Source: Eustoma russellianum
Lineage: Eukaryota > Streptophyta > Magnoliopsida > Gentianales > Gentianaceae
NCBI GenBank assembly: GCA_036186865.1
Contig: AP025071.1
Location: 11,019,879 to 11,083,878, forward strand
DNA length: 64,000 nucleotides
Reading direction: 5' to 3'
The notes below the pieces were generated by a model. The model was not told the DNA's origin and searched no databases. It saw nothing but the letters and a program-made list of their open reading frames with translations. Positions 19,826-30,035 of this stretch are shown here, piece after piece (position 1 is the first letter of the stretch; every line of letters starts with the position of its first letter). The position numbers and the translations under genes are program-made.

Positions 19826-20248
19826 CATAGTCACAGGTACCTTTAAATTTTGAAGTTTAAATTGATTAAGCTGTACCTATGTGTGAATTAGTATTTGAAA
19901 CCCTAAGTTGATAAGTGTCGTACTATTGAGCAACTAGCATGCATAGAGGACGTTGCCTGCAAAAAGTTTAGATGGTAGATTAAGATATCAACTTTAGAAG
20001 TATAAACGTAAGTTGATGATACCAGTATCGATACGAGAATTAGGATGAACATAGGAACACGTAAGTATTGACGAATCTAATAGGTATAGACTAAGCATGA
20101 ACCAGTAGCGGTTGAAATAACTAATCAAAGATAAACGGTAGATTAGAGTGGCGCGCAGAAGCATGATGGATTAAGTAGAACCATACTAAGCCGTTGATTA
20201 CGTCATGTGTAAGTTTCGAGTACGAAACTTATTATAAGGTGGGAGGAA

Positions 20249-22594
20249 TGTTATGACCCTCATTTTTCTTAAAAATATATATATGGGATATATATGTGTG
20301 TACGTTTAACAAAAAAAGGTATAAAAGCCTAAAACTTAGCTCCCTAATTAGACTAGGGAAAAAAAGAAATAAAGATAAAGATTGAATTAAATAGAAGATT
20401 CCTAATATACCTAGGAATATACCCCACCTCACCTTTTCTACATGCTGCCGCCCCATTAGCTGAAAAAAAAAAGGTTAAAATCTAAGATTCTACCCTCGGC
20501 AGCCCTCCCCAATTCCCCCTTAAAATTTCCCAGCAAAGAATTCGGCAGCCTTGCTGCCATTCCCCACCCTTCAGCCGCCAATTCTAGGGAGGAAGAAGGA
20601 AGCCGAATTGTGTTCCAATTCAACACCGATTCGATTTACGGTATAGTATACGTGTATCGAGACAAGTACCCTTCCTATATTTGCTATGTTTTTGCAAATC
20701 TTATGGCTATATGTTCGTAATAAAACCGGATCATGCATAAGGTATTTGTGGTTGCATAGTTGGTTGATCTCATATGTATGTGTTATAAGTAACTTAATCG
20801 TATTTGTTATGATTTTGTAAAACAAATGTTTATATTTTCGGTATTAACTTCGGACCATGCGTATGTATAATTGTTTATATAGATGGATGTATTTAAATAT
20901 GTGGATGGGGGGTGTCTGTGAGGATTATATGAATGTTGAGGTTTGGATGATATTATTGTAAATATATGCCGACTTACGTATGTGGGTATACATATGAGTG
21001 AATCGTGTCTTAAAAGGTATGTATACATATATATGTCGAAAGTGTGGTAAGAAGGTACAGACTGAAATTGGAGTTCTGTTGGACAGAGGTTAAATTGGTC
21101 TTGGTGCTTTATATTAAGGAGGTAATTGATGGGTGCATATGGTATATATGTGGACCAATTTACATGTGTTATATTTATATATGTTCAGTGTTAGATTTGG
21201 AACAGTTGCAGGCAGTGTCAAAAGTTTTCAGATATACATGTACTGAGATAGAAATTCTTATATTATATGAGCATGAATGGATTTTTGAACAGAGAGATGT
21301 ACGTGTATATATATACGTATATATGCATATGTATAGGCGTGGTCATATATATGTATATACATACATGTGAGTGGTGGTTAATAGGACATCGATATCGTAA
21401 TTTGATATGTGATTGTATTTGATATTTGTATATTTGTATTGGATGTGATCGGAACTTTATCGTTTGGAAAATATTTGAAACATCGACATTTGAAATCGTA
21501 TTTAGAAAATCGTTTTGAAATTTGCATCGCATATTTTGAAAATTCACCTTTACAAAAGAAATATATCGGTAAGCCGGTTTGGTCCAAAAAAAACGGAGAG
21601 TCCGGACATATTTGACTATTTTGATAGAGCGCCTGGTCATATTTGACCGCCAATTGGAGCGTCCAGGCATATTTGACTGTTTTGATAGAGCGTCTGCGGC
21701 ATATTTGACCATTGGGGAATCAATTTGTAAGTCTTGCGATATAAGTCGTTTGTAAGGTAAGAGCCATGGCCATTGCATTGGAATGGTATTGGTATCGATG
21801 ATCGAAATATCGTATCGAACATCGTATCGTATCGCATTGTATCTTATCGATCATCGTACCATATCGTATCGTATCGAACATTTGAAATTGGATTTGGAAA
21901 TTGGAAAATGAATATTTCGGAAATCGAATTTGAATATCAGAAATTGATTTTTATCGCATCGCATCGGTTTTGAAACTGCATCATCGATTTTGATTGTACT
22001 AACACTTGTATGTTGCTGACTTAGTTGCGTGTGCTTTTGTTGCTTGATTGGTATAGGAGTAAAAGAGGGTGAACTTTATTTGTGAAGAGAAGCATGATAG
22101 TTTTCATATCGTTATTTATGTATTTTATCACACTTGCTTTTCCATGTATGATCCCATGGTAAATATAGACAGGTTACTTGCTGGGCGATGTATGTCGCTC
22201 ATCCCACGTTATTAATTATTTTTGCAGATAGACAGGTAATCGAGTTAGTATACCTGCGGATGGGCATGAGTGGAGATCTCAAGATTGATGATCTTCTAAT
22301 GAGCTGCACGAGGATTTAGCTGAGACATAGTTATAGATTTGATTTCATCTAATTTTGGAGGTTTAGTATTTAGCATCTACATTTGACATTTTTATCGAAC
22401 TAGATTTGCCTATGCGTTTATAATAATAATGATGATTATTTTATTGAGGATTTTTGTTTTTAAGACTTCTTCTGACATTGATTTGCGTCACTTTACTGAC
22501 GTGTGATTGAATTGTATCGACGCCTTGTATTCTCTTTAGCGAGATATGACTGGTGAGTTGTTCTAAGTACTAGGGCTCAGGACGGGTCGCTACA
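20249..22594 (+). mobile_element. 3' LTR of gypsy F (2346 bp)
   Basis: It starts TGTTATGACCCTC straight after the polypurine tract and ends GGGTCGCTACA. It matches 16071-18173 closely (a few percent difference by eye). The flanking target base run is ttaac (22595-22599); its left partner is lost. Confidence 0.9.
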
Positions 22595-22698
22595 TTAACA
22601 CCACTCAAAGAAGCAAGATTCAACACCATTCGAACAAGAAAAGACCAAGAAACAACATTTCAAAGTAGCCTGCTAATCTCAAATTAAAGGTACATACA

Positions 22699-24770
22699 AT
22701 GGCCATAGTATTTCACAAAGGTGAATTGGAAGGTATGTCTATACAACGTCCTCCTCTTTTCGATGGAAATAATTTTATTCATTGGAAACCTAGAATGAGG
22801 CTATTTGTAATGGCTATAGACGTCGATTTATGGTCTATAGTTGAAGATGTCCAATATATTAAAATGAAAATTGTACAAGTTAGTGGAGTCACACAAGAAG
22901 TTGAAAAATATAAAAGTGAATGGTCTTCTGAAGATAAAAAGAAAATATCCATGAATACGAAGGCTATGCAATTACTGTTAAATGGGCTAACGACTTCTGA
23001 AGCAGGATATGTGTCAAATTGCACAAGTGCACACGACATGTGGAAACCATTAGAATTAAAGCATGAAGGTACTAGCGGTGTAAAAGAGTCGAAAATAAAT
23101 ATTCTTATGTCTGAGCTTGAATCTTTCAAAATATTGCCAAACGAATCCATAACATCTATGAATTGGAGGATTACTAACATTTTTAATGCCCTTGAAGCTT
23201 TAGGCAAATCATTTACCAACAACGAGAAGGTTCAGAAGGTGCTGCGAAGCCTTCCTGCTGAATGGGATCCTAAGGTCATGGTGATTGAAGAAACAAAAAC
23301 AATCACAAAAATGGACGAATTAATAGGCTTACTAAAAGCATACGAGGTAAAACTAAACCAACGAAAATCTGAGTCATCTAAATCATCCGGTAAGTCTATA
23401 GCTTTCAAATCAACTGAGTCATATACAAATAATGATGATAGTGATAGTGATAATGAATTAGACGATAACTTAATATTAATAGCTAGAAAACTTAGAAAAT
23501 TTTTTAAATGACCTAATAGGAATGGCCAACGATCTTCTTCTTCTTCTTCTCAACCTAAGAAAAATAACTCTAATAACAACAAATGGCATAATAAAGAGTT
23601 AAAATGTTATGAATGTAGTCAAAGAGGACACATCTCTTATGATTGTCCGACAAAGAAAAATGCCAATAATAATAATAACAAACAAGAAAAGGAGATGCAA
23701 AAATCTAAGGCAAAGGAGACCAAGTTAAGGCAAGGCAAACGGGCAATGAAGGCGAGCACGTGGAGCGACTCGTCCAACTCAGAGTCCGACACTGAGGAAG
23801 CTCAAGTCTTCTTTGTATCCAACGAGGTAAGTTCTTCATCTGATGAAGATTCAAACAATGAAATGCAATTCGATGAAATGTATGAACAATTTTTAAGGAT
23901 GCATGCTCACTGTAAAAGGCTCTCTATAGAAAAAAAAACTAATTGAAGAAAACGAAAAGTTGAAGACATCCAACTTGGAGTTTTCCAATCAATTAGAATC
24001 TTTTAAACAAGAGTCTACTAATACTCTTGATTCTTTAGAGATTAAAACTAAATCATATATGAAAAATGAACAAAAATTTAAAACTGAAAATAGTATGTTG
24101 AAGTCTAAGTTAGAAAGTTGTGAAAATGAGAAAATGCAACTTAAATCTACTAAATTAAACTTAGAAAAAATGTTAGAACAATTTAAATCCAGTACAAACA
24201 TATTAGATACACTTATATTATCTCAAAAATATGGAAACGATAAAACTGGATTAGGATATAAAGAAGAAAAAACCAAAGTAGATGAAAAGACTAAGTTTGT
24301 TTCCAACTTTGTCTGCTACATCTTCTTCTACTTCTTCTGCTCATTCCAAGACAAAAATACAACATGCTCCCACAAAAGCACACATATATCAACGTGCAAC
24401 TAAGCAAAATTTTGCATCTAAACAATCTAGAAATTATGCCTATATGTATACAAATGCAAATAGACATAATAAAATGCATCCAACTTTTTATGAACCTAAG
24501 TTTAGGCAACAAACATATAAGACCTATAGAAATGCATATGAACACACATACATAGCGTCATTCAAGAAACAAAATCAGATGCCTTATACACACTATCAAA
24601 ATCGGCCAAGACATAGTACTTATCAACCAAGGTATAACATGTATAACCATGCATCATCTTTTAAATGGAATGGACAATTACATGAAAATCCTTTGTTTAT
24701 TCAACTTATAATAATGTCAAATATGTGCCTAGAAGGTATGTCCAAGTTTGGATACCTAAGGGATATATAA
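22699..24770 (+). pseudogene. Copia G gag
   Basis: The first 270 residues are open (MSIQRPPLFDGNNFIHWKPRM, then EKVQKVLRSLPAEWDPKV and KMDELIGLLKAYE). A TGA at 23509 interrupts them. The same frame goes on with an S/N-rich linker, a full CCHC knuckle (CYECSQRGHISYDC, about 23604-23645) and an acidic serine tract (STWSDSSNSESDTEE) to a stop at 23944-23946. A coiled-coil-like region (23960-24403) and an H/Y/N-rich tail (24282-24770) follow in two other frames. Gag of this family is the RNA-binding particle protein; this copy needs at least one readthrough and two shifts. Confidence 0.85.
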
Positions 24771-24861
24771 ACAAGGATGGTGCCCCTAACATTCAAGGAC
24801 CCAAATAAAGGGTACCTAAAACTTTGTCTCCACTGTAGTAAAAACACAAGGAATACAAGAA

Positions 24862-25440
24862 GGAGACAAAGTTAAAGAATCTAAAAACCAAATGGTTTTT
24901 AGATAGTGGATGTTCAAGGCATATGACGGGCAACCCCAAACTATTCACCGAGTTGGAACATATCAAGAATGGAGGAAAGGTGATATTCGGTGACAACAAA
25001 CAAAGGACAAGTTGTTGGAAAAGGAACAATTGGGGGCCCTAACACATTTCAAATACAAAATGTGTTGTTAGTAAGTAATCTTCTTATAATTTATTAAGCA
25101 TTTCTCAACTTATAGATTGCGGATATAATGTTTTTTTCTTCCCAATTCTTGTGATAGAATAAATGAAAAAGGAGAAATTGTATTAAAAGAAAATAGAGAT
25201 GGTAGCATTTACACACTATCACTAAATAACATATTAGATGCTAAGGTTAAGTGTTTGATATCACATGACTTAGATGTGAACTTATGGCATAGACAACTAG
25301 GGCATATAGGAATTTCAACTATTGAAAAGTTATCTAAGAAGAATTTAATAAGAGGCATGCCTAAGTTAGACTTAGATAATTTTCAAATGTGTGAAACATG
25401 TATTAAAGGAAAATATATTAAAGAAACATTAAAGAAATAT
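24862..25440 (+). pseudogene. Copia G protease and GAG-pre-integrase
   Basis: KWFLDSGCSRHMTG is readable at about 24887-24930, with the aspartic protease D-S-G intact. A one-base shift near 25005-25015 follows. VGKGTIGGPNTFQ and then VNLWHRQLGHIGISTIEKLSKKNLIRG (from 25255) and CETCIKGKYIKET belong to the pre-integrase zinc region. The LINE entered at the KET codons. Confidence 0.8.
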
Positions 25441-25465
25441 ATTAAAGAAATATATTAAAGAAACA

Positions 25466-27044
25466 CATTTACCCATCTCAATGTGTTTTCTGTAGGGTGC
25501 AGTCAGATACTCATGATCATATCTTTCTCCATTGTCCAGCAATTAAATCCTTGTGGATACAAGTAGCTATTTTACTATCTGGTCCTATGCCTCGCCAGAA
25601 TACTATCTATTCATATCTATTCCGTTGGTGGCGTTATGCATCCATGGCTACGATGCAGGGGCATGTGCGAGCAGTAATACCAACACTAGTAGCGTGGGGA
25701 ATTTGGAAAGAATACTCTTCTATCAAGTTTGGGGACAGTACATTTTCATCCACTCACCTCTTTCAACAAGTCCGTTCACATATATTTACGTGGTGTGCAT
25801 CACTCCAAGGTCGCAAATTTGCAGAATCTCTTCCACATCTAGTTGCTCAAGAATTTTCTCCAAAGTTAAAGCTCTGTCGGCATAGGCTTGTTAAATGGAC
25901 CCTCCCTCCATCCGGACGTATGAAATTGAATGTAGATGCTTCAGTTGGACGCACAAAGGCTGCAGTGGGTGCGGTTTTGCGGGATGGCCAGGGGAGATTT
26001 ATCTCCGCCATTTGCTTTGTTCTTCCATGTTTATCTCCGACTAGGGCTGAATTGCAGGCCTTGATGTTTTCTCTTCTTAATTATGCGACTCAAACTGTGG
26101 GTTTGTTCGTAGAAACAGATTGCCGTCAACTGCTCCACTTGGTTCGTCACCCTTCAAACTACACAGGCTTAGTCGGACAAGATATTCAACGTCTAACACA
26201 GGTGCTACGACTGAATAGCTCTACGATTTGCTATTGTCCACGACAGGCGAACTCCGCCGCACATTATTTAGCGCGATATGGATTACATGCAGCTGGTGTT
26301 AAAGAATATACTTCGGATGCGTCATTACCATGTGATGTCCGAGGGTCATTGCTGCTGGATACTTCTCTACCCAATTTACGTCTTTAATGGAATGGCCTTC
26401 AATGTTGGGGGTTGCCTACGCCATTCATGGGTGTAGGCAGCCTTGGTGTGTTCTTTACTCAATTTTCCATTGGTATCTACTTATCTTTCATGTTCTACTA
26501 CTTGCATTGATTGTGGATATCCTCTTGTGTTGTTGCTATTTGTTCGAGGCATGGACATCGCTTGTGCAATTGCTGTGGCCTCTCTTATATTGCGTCAACA
26601 ATTGGAGGTTGCCCATGGTCATATGGCTGTGGGAAACTTGGGTATGTTTTCAAACGCTTCATTTTCCATTTTGGTTTGGCACGGATACTAGCTTTATAAT
26701 TTCTTTTGCGGTGTGAGGTACATGCGTGGAGTTGATATGGAAGCTATGCAATGACTTCAAACGTATCACACTGCTGGCTGCTGCAAATACTTGTTCACTG
26801 CACTACTTTTTGTATCATTTCTCTAGCACTTTTAAGGTCTACGCTTTTTCCTTCGTTAAGGTTTTATCCACAAGGGTGGTTTTACTTAACAAGGTTTTAA
26901 TGCGGCATATCATATATGACTGGAGGTTACAAATACTAAACTCACTTCATGTATTATTTGCTTATGATGACTTTTTCACGATTGTAATATGGTTTCCTGA
27001 CACCATAAGTGAGCCTATTTAATAAAAATTTGCTTTATCTAAAA
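25466..27044 (+). mobile_element. 5'-truncated LINE inserted in copia G
   Basis: A target duplication AAAGAAACA is present at 25457-25465 and 27045-27053. Deleting the insert restores the copia reading IKETLKPKHE. The 3' end has an A-rich tail (ctaaaaaaag). The insert holds the C-terminal LINE coding region (to 26387) and a 0.66-kb 3' UTR. Frames at 26387-27022 are in the UTR and not supported as genes. Confidence 0.9.
25467..26387 (+). CDS. LINE ORF2 C-terminus: zinc finger (zf-RVT) and RNase H
   Basis: The frame is open from the insert's first base. QCVFC...THDHIFLHC gives the zf-RVT Cys/His pattern that follows the LINE reverse transcriptase. A plant LINE RNase H domain follows, counted from the Met at 25497: D147 (LNVDAS), E185 (RAELQAL), D208 (ETDCRQ) and H256 in ANSAAHYLA. 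Its role is removal of RNA from the RNA/DNA hybrid during target-primed reverse transcription. The endonuclease and RT domains are missing through 5' truncation, so the piece is inert. No stop interrupts the 921 bp, which suggests a fairly recent insertion compared with its host copia. Confidence 0.9.
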   Translation: MYPSQCVFCRVQSDTHDHIFLHCPAIKSLWIQVAILLSGPMPRQNTIYSYLFRWWRYASMATMQGHVRAVIPTLVAWGIWKEYSSIKFGDSTFSSTHLFQQVRSHIFTWCASLQGRKFAESLPHLVAQEFSPKLKLCRHRLVKWTLPPSGRMKLNVDASVGRTKAAVGAVLRDGQGRFISAICFVLPCLSPTRAELQALMFSLLNYATQTVGLFVETDCRQLLHLVRHPSNYTGLVGQDIQRLTQVLRLNSSTICYCPRQANSAAHYLARYGLHAAGVKEYTSDASLPCDVRGSLLLDTSLPNLRL

Positions 27045-27053
27045 AAAGAAACA

Positions 27054-27914
27054 TTAAAACCAAAACATGAAGTGAGTACTAGTCATGTACTATAATTACT
27101 TCACTCGGACTTATTTGGTCCAAGTAGGACAAGAAGTCTAGGTGGACACTACTATGTGTGTGCCATCGTAGGTGATTACTCACGATACACATGGACATTG
27201 TTCTTAACACACAAAGACGATGCTTCATTGGCAGTCGAAACTCTTATCAAGCAACTCGAAAATATTTACGAAGAAAATGTTAAAAGAATTAAGAGTGATA
27301 AAGGTGGAGGATTTAAAAACAAAGATGTAATCAAGTTTTGTGAATTACATGGAATTAAACATGAATTCTCACAACCAAGAACACCACAACTCAATGGAGT
27401 TGTAAAATGCAAAAATAGAACAATTCAAGAAATTGTTAGAACAATATTATGTGAAAATAAAGTACCAAAATATTTAAGGGCTGAAGCTGTTAGTTGTGCA
27501 TGTTGTATAATAATTAGGATTTCTATTATAAAGAACTTGAATAAAACACCTTATGAATTGTTAAACAATAGACAACCGAAAGTAGATTATCTTAAAGTTT
27601 TTGGTTGTAAGTGTTTTGTGTTGAACACTAAGGATAATCTAGACAAGTTTGAACACAAGTCTATTGAATGCATATTTGATGGTTATTCATCTAACTCAAG
27701 AGCATATAGGTGTTATAATCCCGCATCTAAAAAAATAATTGAATCTATATATGTGAAATTCAATGACAATGCATGTTTTGAAGTTAATAGTAAAACTCAA
27801 CATAAACAAGAAAATAATGTTGAGAATATGTTTGATGATGATGATATATTATTTGAGCCTGTACTTGATCATCTAGAACCAACTCCCCTGAACAAGACAT
27901 GCATGAACTCTTAG
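27054..27914 (+). pseudogene. Copia G integrase, catalytically damaged
   Basis: Readable blocks: DLFGPSRTRSLGG (about 27105-27140), then CAIVGDYSRYTWTLF, RIKSDKGGGFKN, FSQPRTPQLNGVVKCKNRTIQE and VFGCKCFVLNT. Compared with copia A, the Glu of GVVERKNR is Lys here and the E of GGEF is Gly, so the D-D-E triad is broken. A stop follows at 27912. The next piece (27899-28183, in another frame) carries the inter-domain linker. Confidence 0.85.
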
Positions 27915-28183
27915 ATGAAATAAATGAAGAAATTTTGCAATTGGAAGGTAATACAACTAATGATCCAATTACATATGATAATGTTCATACGAATGAAACA
28001 TTTGAACAAGATGAGGGTGAACCTAGTCAATCTAGGAATTGGTGGCACCCTAAAGAGTTAATCATTGGGGATCCAAGTGTTGGAGTTAGAACACGTAGAA
28101 ATATAAGTCAACCTGAAGGACATAGCTTAATCTCACCCTTAGAACCTAAGAATGTAAAAGAAGCTTTAGGTGATATAACTTGA

Positions 28184-29677
28184 ATAGATGCCATGCATGA
28201 GGAATTGAACCAATTTACAAAGAACAATGTGTGGGACTTAGTACCTAAACCTAAAGACAAGTCTATAATAGGAACTAAATGGGTCTTTAAGAATAAAATC
28301 GATGAACAAGGAAACATCGCACGAAATAAGGCTAGGCTAGTCGCACAAGGTTATAATTAACAAGAAGGAATAGATTATGAAGAAACCTTTGCACCCGCTG
28401 CACGACTAGAAGCAATTAGATTATTACTTGCAACAGCAAGTTTAAGCAACATAAAACTCTTCCAAATGGATGTCAAGAGTGCGTTCTTGAATGGATACAT
28501 CCAAGAAGAAGTATTTGTCAAACAACCCCCTGGATTCGAAGATCCAAAGAATCCTAACCATATTTACAAGCTTAAGAAAGCTCTATATGGTTTGAAACAA
28601 GCTCCAAGAGCTTGGCATGATAGATTTGCAAATTTTCTTATTGCAAATAATTATCAAAGGGGAACCATAGACAACACATTATTCCTAAGAAGAAAAAATA
28701 ACGACTTGTTAATAGTTCAAATATACGTAGATGATATAATATTTGGTTCAACCAAACGTACCTTAGTAAAGGACTTTGAAGAATGTATGAAGTCAGAATT
28801 TGAAATGTCAATGGTAGGAGAATTGAACTGCTTCTTAGGGCTTCAAATCAAAAAACCCCTCAAGGAATCCACATTAGCAAACTTAAGTATATCAATGATA
28901 TGATTAAAAAGTTTGGATTTGAAGAGTTGAAACAAACACCTACACCTATGAGCGTTAACACCAAACTAGAAAAAGATGAAAATGGTAAACATTTTGATGA
29001 CACACTTTATAGGTCTATGATTGGCTCATTGTTACATTTAACTGCATCAAGAGCTGACATAATGTTTAGTGTATGTATGTGTGCTAGGTTTCAATCTCGT
29101 CCAAAGGTATCTCATTACAATGTAGTGAAAAAGATCTTTAGATATCTTAAACACACACCTCACTTAGGACTTTTGTATGATTGAAACGCTAAGTTGGAAT
29201 TATACGTATATAGTGATGCTGATTATGGTGGTTGCAAATTAGATAGAAAATCCACTAGCGGTACGTGTCAATTCATAGGAACCCAACTTGATATCTTGGT
29301 TTTCTAAAAAGCAAACCAGTGTAGCTCTTTCTACCACTGAAGCTGAGTATATAGCCTTGAGTTTATGAACTACCCAAATACTTTGGCTTAAACAACAACT
29401 TAGAGATTTTGGCATTAAAATGAATAAGATTCCAATTTTCTGCGATAGCACAAGTGCGATCAATCTTTCTCAGAATCCGATGCTTCATTTTAAGGCCAAA
29501 CACATTAAGGTAAGATACCATTTTCTTCAAGATCATGTTCAAAACGAGGATATAGTTATAAAACATATAAGAACTGATCACCAAATAGCTGATATCTTCA
29601 CCAAACACCTTAATCAAGCCAATTTTGAAAAGTTACGAGCCAAGTTAGGTATGATGACTTACGATACCATTGCATAG
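28184..29677 (+). pseudogene. Copia G reverse transcriptase and RNase H
   Basis: RT motifs: IDAMHEELNQF, then GTKWVFKNKID, LVAQGYN (followed by a TAA at 28358), QMDVKSAFLNG, YGLKQAPRAWHDRF and the catalytic YVDD in IYVDDIIFGST (about 28725). The frame shifts near 28860. It resumes as MIKKFGFEELKQTPTPMS to 29184 and, after further lesions (TGA at 29182, shift near 29285), ends with RNase H sequence up to DIFTKHLNQANFEKLRAKLGM (29420-29677). Confidence 0.88.
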
Positions 29678-29689
29678 TTCTATCTTTTG

Positions 29690-30034
29690 CATGATTTGCA
29701 AAATAAAGGGGGAGATAGAATAAGAACATGATTTAGGTTAGTAAGTCATGATTTGGTTGGTTGAATAATATGTTAAGTTTCAATTGGTATAAGTTTTGGA
29801 GCATAGGTTAAGGGGGAGAGTATAATTTGAGGGGGAGCACATGAATACATATGTTAAAAATAAGAGACTTGAGAGTTTGAAAAAAAAATTGGTATAGAAT
29901 TGGTGAAACAATTGGTAATTGGTGAGGTTTTCAAAACAATTCAATTTCTAAAAATGTGAAAAACATTTGGTTATAAGTTGTGACATTAAAATCATGTTAA
30001 GTTATTTTGAAAATCATCCAAAAGGGGGAGAAGT
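29690..30034 (+). promoter_or_regulatory. Multiple polypurine tracts of copia G
   Basis: AAAGGGGGAG-type runs occur at about 29697, 29809, 29829 and 30021; the last abuts the 3' LTR. Repeated polypurine tracts before the 3' LTR are typical of Sirevirus-type copia elements. Copia A has an equivalent set at 41921-42105. Confidence 0.75.
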
Positions 30035-30035
30035 T

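Larger units (their letters stand above)
16071..22594 (+). mobile_element. Gypsy F, gag-only LTR element
   Basis: It consists of a 5' LTR remnant (16071-18173), a primer site, a 2.1-kb interior and a 3' LTR (20249-22594). The interior holds a broken gypsy gag and nothing resembling protease, RT, RNase H or integrase. It ends with a chromovirus-like 3' signature: TTTCGAGTACGAAAC, then TTATAAGGTGGGAGGAA as polypurine tract, directly before TGTTATG. F sits in the leader of copia G, whose gag starts about 100 bp after it. The first 263 bp of the 5' LTR (equivalent to 20249-20511) are absent. Confidence 0.85.
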
